Below, piece by piece: positions 38,129 to 50,816 of a DNA stretch of 64,000 bases. This DNA comes from Neckera pumila. Taxonomy: Eukaryota; Streptophyta; Bryopsida; Hypnales; Neckeraceae. Where the stretch lies: positions 13,888,001-13,952,000 of the forward strand of contig OZ018415.1 in NCBI GenBank assembly GCA_963969595.1. The letters are read 5' to 3'. The position numbers were made by a program, and so were the translations under genes. The notes beneath the pieces are model-generated. The model was given only the letters and a program-made list of their open reading frames with translations, did not search any database and had not been told where the DNA came from. How positions within the stretch are numbered: position 1 is the stretch's first letter; each line of letters opens with the position of its first letter.

Positions 38129-38735
38129 TTTAAATCCTAAAAGCCCAAGTGTCCCTGCAGGGGTCATATTGTACTTCGGGCAAGCTCATGTGACCTCAAA
38201 TTTTTACATGATTTTTTGAAACTTTTTTGGGAGATAGGAAAGCTCATTAGCTTTGCGGGAAGATAAATTTCATCAAATTCCAACTTACCCTCCAAAAGTT
38301 ATGATGGATTGAATAAAAATTTCAATTCGGGAATTTGTTGCCCCTGCCTTTGACTCCCAAGGGGCAGCATAGGTGGCAAGAGAGGAGAGGTGGCAAGAGA
38401 GGCTATTGTTTTGCCTATTAGAGGTCACATTAGGCTTTAGGAGCTTGTAGATGTTAGAGATTTTGACATTTTTCCAATTTTTTTCCTCCTACTTCTGAAG
38501 TACAAGTGCATCTTTCAATCCACCGTTTAGATTTTTTAAATCAAAAAATGTGTGATGGGAAAAATTATTTGAAAATGGCCTAGTGTATTGTCATTTCTTG
38601 GGACATAGTGGCAAATTTTAATTTTTTTGAATATTGGGATTGTCTTGGATTGCCTTGAAAATTGGCATGCACATGCCTAATATATTTCTCCATAAGAACT
38701 AGTGTGACCCTGTGCCGTTGGCCCAATTTTCATCT

Positions 38736-38811
38736 ACTCCCGGTTCCACTCCTAGTTCTACTTCCGATTCTACTCCCAATTTTACTCCTGGTTCCACTCC
38801 CAGTACCAAGA
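38736..38811. repeat. 12-bp minisatellite
   Basis: Six imperfect units of 'ctactcccggtt' / 'ccactcctagtt'. Confidence 0.8.
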
Positions 38812-39002
38812 ACGCCACCAAAATCAAAGTAAAAGTAATTTTCTAATTTTTTAATCAATAAATACTTTGAAATTCATTAACTTTTGTACCACCGCTCCAA
38901 ACGCCATGAAACCAAGCCGGTGCACCCCTCCTCGGCGAGAGCTTTCCGACAGTACCAAGCACGCGGTCGGGGGACACACAGTCAGGAAGTTGTCCACGCT
39001 AC

Positions 39003-39201
39003 AAACAAAACAAAACAAAACAAAACAAACAAACAAAACAAACAAACAAACAAACAAACAAACAAACAAACAAACAAACAAACAAACAAACAAACAAACA
39101 AACAAACAAACAAACAAACAAACAAACAAACAAACAAACAAACAAACAAACAAACAAACAAACAAACAAACAAACAAACAAACAAACAAACAAACAAACA
39201 A
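39003..39201. repeat. (CAAA)n microsatellite, ~50 units
   Basis: Almost perfect tetranucleotide array preceded by CAAAA units. It produces spurious long ORFs (poly-KQTN on one strand and poly-CLFV on the other). Confidence 0.98.
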
Positions 39202-39519
39202 ACTCATTTAAGGTATTGATTTTTTTTAAATTGGAGGTTTGTAGTGGAAAAAAATTCAGCAAATGGCGGTCAAAGGCATCTGAAATTTTCGGGCACAGTG
39301 GAAAAAAAAGAAAAACAAACTTTGAATGCAAATATCTTGCAATTTGTACGGTCAAACCTCACAAAATTTTTACCACATATTCTCACACAAGTAAACTACA
39401 AGATCTTACAGTTACATTTCCAAAAAATCATTTTTTCAAACTTTTTTGATGAATGCTCTAGAAATGGCAGTTTTGGGTGTTTTTTGAGGTAGAAAAGGCC
39501 TTCGGCTCTTAGGGGTTAA

Positions 39520-40460
39520 GCGCCCTAGGGACCAAAAATTTTCCTACATGATTAAGAAGTCCAACTCAAAGTGCTATAACTTTTGCATTCAATGTCTAAA
39601 TTTAATCAAATGTGTTAAAAAATCTATGTTCTATTTTCTAATTTATGTGGTAAATTTTCACATCAAAATGAATCCAAGATGTATTGATTTTTTGGAAGCA
39701 ATTTGAAGTTTGTGGATTTGATTTGAGTTTGCCAAACTGCATTTTGATAGAGCACTGCAACTTTAGGGGCTTGAATTTCCTAAATCTAATGTTTGTTCTC
39801 AATAAAACTTATTGGCTTATATTCCTCTTAAAGTCTAGTTATTGTGGTAAAAATTTTATGTCAATCCAAGTTGTCTTGATTGTTTTGGAGTGATTTGAAG
39901 TTCAAAATCCAACATTTTTTTATTATAGTGAACTTTGGAGGCTTATTTCTTCTTCCTACAATGTCCTTTTTTAATTCAAAAAAATTGATAAAGTTTTGCA
40001 TACTAGTTTGATTTGTATGGTTAATTTCACATTAATCCAAAAAATTATGACTGAGAAGCATTTTAGTAGAAGGAGGTTCAAGGTTGGATATGTTTTTTGC
40101 AACCTTTTTGTTGCTATTTTTGACAGTTCAAAGCCATTTTGCAGACACAATGAGTAAATTGAACTATGATATTTTCTTTCACCAATGTGTTTGTATGATG
40201 GTTTTGAAGCACTTCAAAGTTTTAAGTTCTTCATTTGAATAGGTTTAGAAATTGAATTTCACCTCCAAATGTATTGCTACAAAAAAGTTTGCATTCTTTT
40301 TCAACACTAAAACATTATAATTTTGCAATCTATATGGCCAAATGGCTCCACATTCAATTCAAGACATCTACAATACATACACTACAAGATTGTACGGTTA
40401 AGATTTTTAAAAGTCAGTGACATTTAGATCTATAACACTTCAAAAGCAATGGAGCATTGG
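39520..40460. other. AT-rich spacer, nothing recognised
   Basis: No coding exon or repeat boundary noticed. Confidence 0.4.
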
Positions 40461-40985
40461 TAGCACATGAGCTTGGAGCGGCGAGCGGGGAGCGGAGATT
40501 GGTGAACAGGGAGCATAGATTTTGGACAAAATAATGGAAAGTTTAATGAAAATGGAAAGAAAATAAGGATGAAAGTAGACAAAATTTTGGATGAAAATAT
40601 AGATTAAAATACATTAAGAACTAGATGAAAATTATGGATGGAAAAATGAGTGAAGGAGGATGAAAATATGGATGAAAGTAAATTAAAAAATGGATGAAAA
40701 AACTCAAAAATAGATGAAAATAGATGAAAATATTGATGAAAATGGATATTCAATAGGATGTAAATTTTGGATGAAAAAAAAGTGGAAGTGGATGAAAATA
40801 CATGAAAAAATGGATGAAAATATCTGAAAAAATGATGAAAGTAGATGAATAAAAAATGGAAGAGAATGAAAGTACATAAAAAATTGGATGAAAACATCTA
40901 AAAAAGATGTGAAAGTAGATGAATAAAAAATGGAAATGGATGAAAAAAATGGATGACGAAAAAAGGGCAAAGAAAAAAAATGAAA
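40461..40985 (+). repeat. Repeat family G: GC-rich head plus (GATGAAAAT)n tail
   Basis: Head 'gagcttggagcggcgagcgg' followed by ~450 bp of imperfect GATGAAAAT/AATGGATGAAA units. An inverted copy lies at 49.07-49.48 kb. Minus-strand ORFs rich in FHPFF are repeat read-through. Confidence 0.8.
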
Positions 40986-42369
40986 AACAAAAAGGAAGAC
41001 AAATTAGAATAGTAAGTATAGAATCTTATAGAAGTAGGAAAAAATGAAGACTCGCATCCACTTATTTCAAATCTTTAGTAGTAAGGGACCTATGACCACA
41101 AAAGTACATAATTATGCGACTATGCCACTATGGAGAAATTTGGGTTAGGATTTTGAAGACATGATACATCAAACCTCAATTATACCTATTATTGTGGAAA
41201 TTTGCAAGTGTTCATATTGAAAGCCATTGTGCATGCATAAAATATAAGACTATTACAATTCTAAATCAAAATATTCTTCTTTCAGATGGTTAGGGATTGT
41301 TGTTAGAAAATAGGCACAATGTTAACACTTAAAAGATGGGCTAGTCATTGTGGTCGTTGCTTTCCTATGACCATGAAGTATTGAAATAGAACTTTCAAGT
41401 ATTTTATCTAATTTAATAGCTAATACATGTAGTTGACAGCATATTTGAACAAGGAGGACCAAATAAAGACATTAGACAGATTTTGAGGGAATAAATATCT
41501 ATACTTCAAATAGTCATAGTAGAGAGGAGAAAAGATGAAAATAAAGCATGCACTTTGCTACTTTATCACTATGTTAGAGATAGTGGACACTCTATAAATT
41601 CCATGCGGCAATGCAAAAATTGCATAAAAAACAATTCATTTTTGTTTTGCAGATTGTTTCAAAATCAATCATTAGTTGGAAAACGGCCGCAACGTCCTTT
41701 AAAGATTAATGAATGCAAAGTACAAGAAAATGAGGAAGATGATGGAACCTTGATTCTAAAGGCATATGCATAATACGGGTACACTGAAGACATATTAGCT
41801 TATAATGTTAGCGGTAAAATTAAAATGCTAATACTAGCCCTTTTAGTCTCACTACAACTTTATTAATGAGTACTATAGGCACTTAAACAGGTGCTCTTTG
41901 ATAGAAAAGAAACCTATTTTGAACTTTGAGAAAATTGATAACTAATTTCAAATTTTAGCTCAACATAGATGTATCTTTTAATCCTTATAAACAAGACATT
42001 GAAAAATTGTACTTTATCCAGTTGTTATTTATTTATATATATATGACTAAATGAGTCATCTATTTATAAACATAAGATGGTTCTTGAAGTCACTTTGACT
42101 TTGTGAACTTGAAATTAGAGGTCTTCATTACTTATACTTCTATATAAGCAATTTAATAGCAGGAGGGTGATCATTATATTTTGAAGTCAACACTAAGTAG
42201 ATGAAAAAAATGTGTCTATTTGAAGATTTAGCTAATGGAATTAATCTTGTGTCAATTACAAAACTAATGACTTTAGAAGGATTTCTCTGAGCTCTCTATA
42301 TATAAAGGTTCAATCTTCCTAAAAGGGTTACTAGAACCCTTTGCTTGACCTAGCTTCCGTAGGCAAGGG
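40986..42369. other. AT-rich spacer, nothing recognised
   Basis: A 72-codon ORF at 41555-41773 (phrase 'SLVGKRPQRPLKINECKVQE') is the only vaguely protein-like stretch. I do not recognise it and do not call it a gene. Confidence 0.35.
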
Positions 42370-44714
42370 ACTATAGAATGTCCTCTAGGGGTGATCAAAT
42401 ATGAAAAAAATAAAAAATAAAAAAAATTTGGAATTTCTTTTTAAAAAATTCCATGCTTCAAACATCTGAAAGGGTCTCTCGGGCCGGAGAGAGGTTTCTA
42501 GGGGTGACCAAGTATGAAAAAAAATAGTTTCTGGAACATTCCTTCTAAAAGGCGTTATTCTAATTATCCACAGTCATCTATTTTCATGTCTAAGAGTGGG
42601 ATCCATTTACACAACTTCTTGAGAAAGATCCTCATAGTCTTATTTTTTTCTTATCCAAATATTCTATATAGTCTTTTCTGTCATCAAGCGTATAAATATC
42701 TTACAGTCATCACAATGTCACTAAAAACCATGAATATCATATTTTTTTGAGCCATTAATATGGTCCAAGCAAATATGTGCTCAAAAAAGCCTTTGAAACA
42801 TATATTATTAAAACTTGGTTCTAAAAAATCACCCTATTTTTTTCCTTCAAACATGTAATACTTTAGACTAGAGTAAAAAAAATCACAATATTTATGAAAT
42901 ATAAGGATAACCATGATAATCCTTTGTATAAGCACAACTTTACATCACAAAGTGTCAAAACATCCAAAGAACTTAGATCTAAAATATCACATAGAAAAAT
43001 AGAAGTAGTGACTTTTGCTAAGTCATTTTCACTGCTCCAATAAGATGTGGTCCTCACCTAGGCCCATCCCAAGAACAAAAACAATCCAATGTTATATTAG
43101 TGAGGTGCAACGGGTGTCTACAAACCACAACACGTATTGTAGCTTTTACGAAGAACATATCAAACAGACAAAAGCAAACAAGTTCACTATGCATAAATTC
43201 CACAATGATATTTTTTTGAACTTGATTGCTGCAAGAACGCTGGATGAAGCCATGAAGTATCCACATGCCTAAATGCCTATGAGAAAGCTAAAAACTCAAA
43301 TTCTACAACAAAGCACGAGAGAGGTTTCTAGGAGTGACCAAGTATGAAAAAAAAAAGGTGAAAAAAATTTTATTTTTATTTTTTTTGGAAAGAAAAGTTT
43401 TGAAAATTCCATACTTCAAATATCTCAAAGGGGCTCTTCTCAATACCGAGAGAGGTTTTCAAAGGTGATCAAGTATGAAAAAAATTGAGCATAAAAAAGA
43501 AACTTTTTTTTGGAACAAAAAGTTTTGAGAATTCCATGCTTCAAACACCCCAAAGGGTCTCTTGGGGCCAAAAGAGGTTTCTAGCAATGACCAAGTATGA
43601 AAAAAGAAATTAATAAAATTAATAATTGAAAAAAGAAAAAAAAATATTTATTTTTCAAAAAAATAAGGTTTGTAAATCTCATGCTTCAAACATTCCAAAG
43701 GGTCTCTCAGGGCCGAGAGAGGTTTCCGGGTGACCAAGTATGAAAAAAAGATTGAAAAAATAAATAAATAAAATAATTAATTAATTAATTTTTTTGGGGG
43801 AAAATAAGATTTGAGAATTCCATGCTTCAAACACTTCAAGGGGTTTTCCGGAACTGAGAGAGGTTTTCAGGGTGACCAAGTTTAGAAGGAAAAAAAAACT
43901 GATAAAAAAATAAATAATATTTTTTTTCTAGAAAAATAATGTTTGAGATTTTCATACTTCGAACACTCCAAAAGGTTTCTCGAGGCCGAGAGAGGTTTTT
44001 GGATGACCAAATATTAAGAAAAAAAAAAAAAATGAGAAAAAAAAAGAATTTAATTTTTTTTTTGAAAAATAAGGTTTGAGAATTCCATGCTTCAAACACT
44101 CCAAGGGGTCTCTTGGGACCGAGAGAGGTTTCTAAGGTGACCAAGTATGGAAGAAAAGAAAAAGAAAATTGAAAAAAGACAAAATTTAATTTAATTTTCT
44201 CAAAAATAATGTTTGAAATTTCCATGCTTCGAACACTCCAAAGTGTCTCTCGAGGCCGAGAGAGGTTGTTAAGGTGATAAAGTATGAAACAAAAAAAGAA
44301 TAAAAGAAAAATTAATTAATTAAATTTTGTGAAAAACAATGTTTGAGGTCTTCATGCTTTGAACACTCCAAAGTGTCTCTCGGGGCCAAGGGTGGTTTTA
44401 AGGGTGACCAAGTATGAAAAAGAAAAAGAAAATCTAAAGAAAATCTTAAAAGAATTGCCCCGAGAGACACTTTGGAGTGTTCAAAGCATAAAAATCTCAA
44501 ACATTATTTTTCAAAAGATAAAAATAAAAATGAAAAATTAATTTTATTAAGTTTTAAGAAAAAAAATTGTTGCATACTTTATCACCCTCAAAACCTCTCT
44601 CGGCCTCGAGAGACACTTTGGAGTGTTCAAAGCATAGAATCTCAATTCTTATTATTCAAAAATTAAAAAAATAAAAAATAAAAAATAAAAAATAAAATAA
44701 AAAAATAAAAAATA

Positions 44715-44717
<3 letters not shown>

Positions 44718-44806
<89 letters not shown>
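44718..44806. repeat. (AT)n microsatellite, ~44 units
   Basis: Uninterrupted AT dinucleotide run inside a family H unit. Confidence 0.97.
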
Positions 44807-44808
<2 letters not shown>

Positions 44809-45755
44809 TTCATACTTGGTCACCCTAAAAACCTCTCTCGGACTCGAGAGACACTTTAGAGTGTCCAAAGCATGGAAATAACTTTTCATCCAAAAAATTA
44901 AAAAAAAACAAATTAATTTCTTTAAATTTAAAAAAAATAATTTGTTGCATACTTTGTCACCCTCAAAACCTCTCTTGGCCCTAAGAGGCACTTTGGAGTG
45001 TCCGAAGCATGGAAATATCTTAAACATAATTTTTCCAAAAAAAAAGTTAATTAATTAATTTTTTTAAATTTAAAATAAAAAATCTGTTGCATACTTTGTC
45101 ACCCTCAGAACCTCTCTCGGCCTTAGGAGACACTTTGGAATGTTCAAAGCATAGAAATCTCAAACCTTGTTACTCAAAAAAAATATATATATGTATATAT
45201 AAAAAAAAATATATATTTTTTGTTTTTTATTTTTATTTTTTCATACTTGGTCACCCTAAAAACCTCTCTTGGACCCAAGAGACACTTTGGAGTGTTTATA
45301 GCATGGAAATATTTCAAACATAATTTTCCACAAAAAAAAATAATAATAATAATAATTTTTTTAAATTTAAGAAAATAAATTTGTTGCATACTTTGTTAGC
45401 CTCAAAACCTCTCTCGGCCTGGAGAGACACTTTGAAGTGTTTGAAGCATGGAAATACTTCAAACATAATTTTTTACAAAAAAATAATAAATAATAAAATT
45501 AGTTTTTTGAAATTAAAAACAAAAAAATTGTTGCATACTTTGTGACCCTCAAAACCTCTCTCAGCCCCAAGAGACACTTTGGAGTGTTTGAAGCATGAAA
45601 ATTTCAAACATTATTTTTCAAAATATTAAAAAATTTAAAAAAAAATTTATATATATATATGTATATATTTTTTATTTTTTTTTATTTTTTTTTTATTTTT
45701 GTACTTGGTCACCCCAAAAACCTCTCTCGGACCCGAGAAACACTTTGGAGTGTTC

Positions 45756-46084
45756 TTTTTTTTTTTCTTTGATAACAAATGGAAATCATTGTATTAAAAG
45801 AACCAAAGTAACCGCCAAGCCAAAGGCTGGACAAATGAAGAGAAGATGAGCAGCAAAATAAAGAAAACAAAGACTCAAATAAAGGAGCAGAGAGGAGGGC
45901 CCTCTTTACTCCAACTAACTGAGTAGCCAACCCTAGTTGCTAAAACTAGAGTTTGGAGCCAGATATTAGTGAACCTAAACCAAATTCTATCTGAATGTTG
46001 AGGTTGACGATGAACGGTGAGCTCAATGTTGAGTACGATTGCCCGGCCTAAGTCAAGGAGAGCATTCCAGAGTGATTTTTGAAG
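45756..46084 (-). mobile_element. 5'-truncated LINE (L1-like) insertion
   Basis: On the minus strand it ends '...ccatttgttatcaaagaaaaaaaaaaa', an L1-type 3' end with poly(A) (11 A). It interrupts a family H unit. The target sequence 'gaaacactttggagtgttc' (45737-45755) is repeated as 'gagacactttggattgttt' (46085-46103), a ~19-bp target-site duplication with two changes. Only ~330 bp of 3' sequence is present. Confidence 0.75.
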
Positions 46085-46329
46085 GAGACACTTTGGATTG
46101 TTTGAAGCATAGAAATTTCAAACACTATTTTTCAGAGAAACAAAAAAACAAACAAAAAAAACTTGTAATTTTTTATTTTTTATTTTTTTTTGAAAAAGTA
46201 GTGTGTGAGATATCTATGCTTTGAACACTTCAAAGGGTCTATCGAGGCCGAGAGAGGTTTCTAAAGTGACCATGTATGAGAAGTTCAAATGAACAAAGAT
46301 ATCGGATTGTTTTTGCTTAGATTCGGACC

Positions 46330-46870
46330 CCTTAGAGGCCTCTCTGCACAGCAGAGAGGGGATTCCTAGAAAGGACCTTATAGAACTTTTCAATCTTTCT
46401 CCAAATCCTCTTGTTTTATTTTCTAATTTTTTTTGAAAGTAGGTTGTTCTAATTCTGACTTTGGCCGCAATAGTTGCATAGGGGAGGACCTTCCATCAGG
46501 CCTCTCGGCACTGAAAGGAGTTTCCAAAGGAAGACCTTATGAAACTTTTCAAATTTTCTCCAAATCTTCTTGTTTTATTTTCCAATTTTTTTTCAAAGTA
46601 GGTTATTCAAATTAGGTTATTCACTGCAATAGTTGCATGGGGGAGGACCTTTCATCGGGCCTCTTGGCACCGAGAAGAGTTTCCAAAGGAGGACCTTATG
46701 AAACTTTTCAAACTTTCTCCAAATCCTCTTGTTTTGTTTTCCAATTTTTGTTAGGCAACTTATTTTTATTGTAGACTTTGGCTGCAACAGTTGCATTAGA
46801 GAAGACCTCCTAGGGAGACTCTCAACACCAAGAGAGGGGTCCTAAAGGTGGCTTATTGAGCCTTGATACA
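46330..46870. repeat. Repeat family I: ~170-bp tandem units
   Basis: Three to four units with 'ggaccttatgaaacttttc', 'tctccaaatcctcttgtttt', 'gcaatagttgcatggggga' and 'gcctctcggcac'. Directly follows family H. Confidence 0.8.
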
Positions 46871-48452
46871 AAATTTATTTTCATTTTGTTCAGTTCAACA
46901 TTGGAGGGATGTTTTTTACTATGAGTTCAAAAAAATTATCCCTAAATTTTGAAGAGCAAGTTGTTGCTTCATGGTAGGTATAGTTGCAAGACCCTAGATT
47001 TTTTGCAAATCTAGGATGTTTCTTAAAGTTAGCTCTTTATACAAGTTTGCCATCCTTAATCCTAAGCCGACTTCTAGTGCCTATTTATTAGATCTTTGCA
47101 TTCTATAGTTCATAGATGACGATGTTGTAGAGTTTAATGGCAAGACACAACACTCTGAGGACAGCTCAACTTTTAGCATAGTCTAGCTAAAGTCCTTTCC
47201 TGCAGCATTTCTTATGCATGATGGAAATGCCATATTTGAAGTTTTTTGGATGCATTTGTGTTAAATGTCATTGCATTTGACACAAATTTTAGTCTTCACA
47301 TCAAATTTTAGTCTTCACATCAAATTTTGTTTTTACTAGAGATTTTTGGTTGGACCACCAAAAACACCACTTGAATTATTGCAAGGAACACTGTTCAATT
47401 TTTCTAGCGTTCTGGCAAAAATTGCATATCTAGTGTCCAAGGATTACTATGAATTAGAACAACCCTAAATCGCTGATTGGAAAAGTCAACAATTAAATAT
47501 GCCACTACAAGTCTATGTAAAAAAATGATAGATTGATACAAAAAATAGATACAATGAGGTATAAATTTATAATAAATAGAATACTATGAACCAAAAAAAC
47601 TAAAAACTGGCCATTTGTAAAGACTTGATGGTGATCAAATTTAATAAAAAAAATGAAGCTGAAACCCTCTTCAAAGTTCAAAAGTGCTTGTGCCCTATTT
47701 GCATGGACATGGAGGACATAAAATAACATAATTTTAGATGCTCCTTTGTAGGCACATGCCCACTATTGCAGAAATACACCATATAGATTTCAACTCTAGA
47801 TCTTTAATTTTGGATGGTCACCTAGTACAAATGAATCTAAAAATTTAAAGTGTGACAAAATGAGTTTTAAAGTATCAAATGTTTGAAAAATAAAGAATAC
47901 GATTACCATTAAGTTTGATTATTTCAATTAAAAATTTCAAATTCATCATATTTATTCTTCAAAATCTATAGAAGATGACAAGAGACTCACTTTCATTGTG
48001 ACAGAAAATAAATCCAGTGTTTCTTGCAACAATCCACTTTTCTGATAATCATCATGTATTTTTTCCAGTTGTATGATGTATTCATCAGTTACCACTTTTG
48101 AACTCCTAAGCTACCTTATCTCTTGATAAGAATGTCACCATGGTGTGATGTTGTGGTATAAAAGGCACAAAAATAGAAAAAGCAATATGTCCATTGTGAG
48201 ATTGTACTCATCTGGACATGGAGTTCATTAGTTCAATGGTAATTATCAAACAAATATGCCGTTTGGTAGAGAAAATATATTTTGATTATCAAGATGATGA
48301 ACTTGTGCCAAATAATGACTTTGATTTTAATTATCTATGATAATCCAAGTGTTTACAATTTATTAGGACTCAGAATAGAACCCAAAACCAGAGTACAGGT
48401 TTTAATGTTAAACTTAGATTGAACCAACACCATGACAACTTTCTAGCTTGCC
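46871..48452. other. AT-rich spacer, nothing recognised
   Basis: Contains a short 19-bp repeat ('ttttagtcttcacatcaaa', ~47285-47330). No gene recognised. Confidence 0.45.
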
Positions 48453-48466
48453 AATGATTGGATTTC

Positions 48467-48713
48467 CATTACAGAAAATCTGGACTCTCCAGAGGGCTGT
48501 TTGGGAGAGTCCAGATTTTCGGCGGGAGTGCAAATACAGGGAAAAAAAAAGTATATATATATATATATTTTTTTAATCGGCAGTCCGACGGGGCACCTTG
48601 GCTGACTGCTCATCTTACACTGACTGTTGCAGCTTTTCGGCTAATTTTTTCTCTAATTGCACATTGGCACGCACCCCAACCAGCCCTGTAGTGAGTCCAG
48701 ATTTTCTCTAATG
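48467..48713. mobile_element. MITE with CATTA...TAATG ends, MULE-like (~247 bp)
   Basis: Left end CATTACAGAAAATCTGGACTC; the right end is the reverse complement of CATTAGAGAAAATCTGGACTC. 'aatgattggatt' is present on both sides (48453-48464 and 48710-48721), compatible with a 9-11 bp Mutator-type target duplication. The left end is followed by a second inverted copy of GAGAGTCCAGATTTTC, giving an internal hairpin. No transposase. Confidence 0.65.
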
Positions 48714-49066
48714 ATTGGATTCTTTGTCATTAAGCACAATGCATTAGTCATTGGCATTGTTATCAATTCATGAAGTTAAAGATTTTTTATTCACTCTTCT
48801 TGTACCAAGCACTTAAAAAGTAATTATGTATTTCTTGTACGCATTATTATTCTATTCTTATATCTGTAATTGAGAAGCATATTAAACAATTGTTATGTTC
48901 AGTTCATGTACGTCAGTAGTTGCTGTCAATTTTTCTACTTTAGAATGAAACCATTCTAGAGTTCATGGCTATAGGTCCCTTGTGGATATCTGAATTTGAA
49001 ATCTATAATTTGTGGGATGAATGTAATCCACGATTTTAGATACCCATTTTACACGGTTATAGGCTT

Positions 49067-49485
49067 TTGATTTATTTTTCTACAAATTCCAAACCGCATA
49101 TTTTTCATCCTATCCTTATCTTTTTTTTTCATTTTATCTTCTTTTTAGTTTTCATCCTATCTTCATCCATTTTTTTCATCCTATCTTTTTCCATTTTTTC
49201 ATCTAGCACCATCAAATTTTTTATTCCAACATCATCCAATTTTTTTCATCCAGCATCATCCATTTGTTTCATCCAATATCATCCACTTCTTCATCCAACA
49301 TCATCCAATTTTTTCATCCAACATCATCCAATTTTTTCATCCAACGTCATCCAATTTTTTCATCCAGATTTATTTATTTATTCATCATGAATCATCCTAT
49401 TTTATTCTTTTTTATTCCAAAACAGTGCTCCCCGCTCACCATTCCCCGCTCCTTGCTTGCTGCTCCACGCTCACGTCACAGCATT
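49067..49485 (-). repeat. Repeat family G, inverted copy
   Basis: 'ttcatccaacatcatccaat' units followed by the GC-rich head in reverse ('gtgctccccgctcaccattc'). Reverse complement of the 40.46-kb copy in both order and sequence type. Confidence 0.75.
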
Positions 49486-49751
49486 TCTGTCTAAGTTTCT
49501 AAAGAATTGTAGTTCTTTGTTCTTTTTGAATCTAAAATGCTCCTGAGTTATATTTTTTCACAAATACTAGTATCTTGTGGACATTGGTTTGTTCCATCCA
49601 TCTTCCATTCTTCCCTTATCGCAGCAAGTAATGAATTTGAAAATCAAAGTATCCAATTTGAAGGTTGGGTAGTCTTTAGCTTGAATACATTTTAATTTGA
49701 TAATTATAGGAAGTTAGCCAAAATACTATTGCAAGCATACAACTTCACCTC

Positions 49752-50666
49752 TAATTCCTAAAGGCCCATTATCCCTTCAAGGGACAAATGGGATTTTGGG
49801 TAGATACCTACGGGCTGAAATTTTGTTGTGATTTTCCAAAACTTTTTGGAAGAGTACTAAGCTGCTAAGCTTTGAAGGAATATAGTGTTTTTTCAATCGG
49901 TGCTCAAGAACAAAAGTTATGCCCAAATAAGCTCAAAGTAGGGGATGGGGGGCAACAAAAAAAATTTGCAAATTTTTTTTTTCTTTTTTTTCTTTTTTTC
50001 TCATAGATTATATTTTTGTCTATTTCAAAAGCTTTAATTCATTTCATTTGGATTCTTATGAGAAAGTTATGGACAATCTTGTTTTTCGGGCACTTAGAGC
50101 ATCTTCTTGAAAAAAATAACTTGTAGGATTTCTTTCTGAATGCAATTTTAACAAATTTTCCAAAAAAAAGTTCCACAAGGTTTAGTTTTTTTGCTAGAGC
50201 AATCTACCATTGGGATTAGTGCTTTTTAATTCCATATAAAGATATTAATATTTTAGATTTTCCTTCTATCTCATACCTACTTCTACTTAACAATTTTTTT
50301 AGTCATGAAAATTAAGTTTTTTTTTTTTTTTCTTCCCTTGGATTCTAAATTGAGTTTTCTACTATAAAGATTTAAAGCTCAAAACTTTGTAGTGCAAAAA
50401 ACTTAAATTAAAAATGTTTAAAGTCATAAAATCTAGTTCCACAATGTGTTAAAAAAACTTGTTTTTTTCTACTTTAAACACAAATATCTTGCAATCTATG
50501 GGGTCAAAAATTTTGAAATTTTTTCCATACATTCTTATACTAGTTAGATGTAAGATCCTGCGGTTAGATGTGCAAAAAAATTTCAAATTATTTTACTCTT
50601 TGCTATAGAAATGACAATTTTGAGTGAATTTTGGCAAAAAAAAGGCCTTAAGACTTTAGGGGCTAA
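49752..50666 (+). mobile_element. Family A copy 5 (~915 bp)
   Basis: Starts 'ctaattcctaaaggccca' and ends 'gactttaggggctaa'. Same orientation and order as 1-576. Contains a short hairpin near the left end ('atcccttcaagggacaaatgg'). The terminal TTAA motifs have degenerated to TAAT and CTAA. Confidence 0.65.
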
Positions 50667-50816
50667 ACTAGAAAATATTCAAAGAAGTTCAGTAAAGAAC
50701 CAAACAATTAGGATGTGTGCTCAAACTTTGAGCACACAAGTTGCAAGATTGTAGCATTCGAGGTTCCTAGAATACAAATTGCAAGATTATAATTTTTTAG
50801 GTGAATAGAAAATAAA

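Larger units (their letters stand above)
38129..39519 (+). mobile_element. Family A copy 4, expanded by simple repeats (~1.39 kb)
   Basis: Left end TTAAATCCTAAAAGCCC and right end CTTAGGGGTTAA match the family. The interior has been enlarged by a 12-bp 'ctactccc(g/a)gttc' repeat at 38736-38810 and a (CAAA)n array. Coding potential is confined to repeat artefacts. Confidence 0.55.
42370..46290. repeat. Repeat family H: ~130-150 bp unit array with two orientation switches
   Basis: About twenty units. The core in plus orientation is 'ccatgcttcaaacactcc', then 'aagggtctctcgg.gccgagagagg', then 'gtgaccaagtatgaaaaa'. Units are in plus orientation from 42.37 to ~44.45 kb, in minus orientation from ~44.45 to 46.13 kb (core 'gagacactttggagtgtt'), then plus again at 46.2 kb. 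Each core contains a small palindrome, CTCTCGG.CCGAGAG. The array is interrupted by unrelated sequence (42.53-43.31 kb), an (AT)n array and a LINE fragment. Confidence 0.85.

Noticed and set aside
38851..39355. Long ORFs on both strands across 38.85-39.35 kb
   Set aside because: They are translations of the (CAAA)n array (poly-KQTN and poly-CLFV).
40604..40970. Minus-strand ORFs rich in Phe, His and Ser
   Set aside because: Read-through of the GATGAAAAT repeat.
43836..44225. 129-aa minus-strand ORF with repeated SLGPKRPLGVF-like blocks
   Set aside because: The periodicity is that of the ~130-150 bp repeat family H, not of a protein repeat family.
44719..45027. Minus-strand ORF ending in poly-(IY)
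   Set aside because: Translation of the (AT)n microsatellite joined to a repeat unit.
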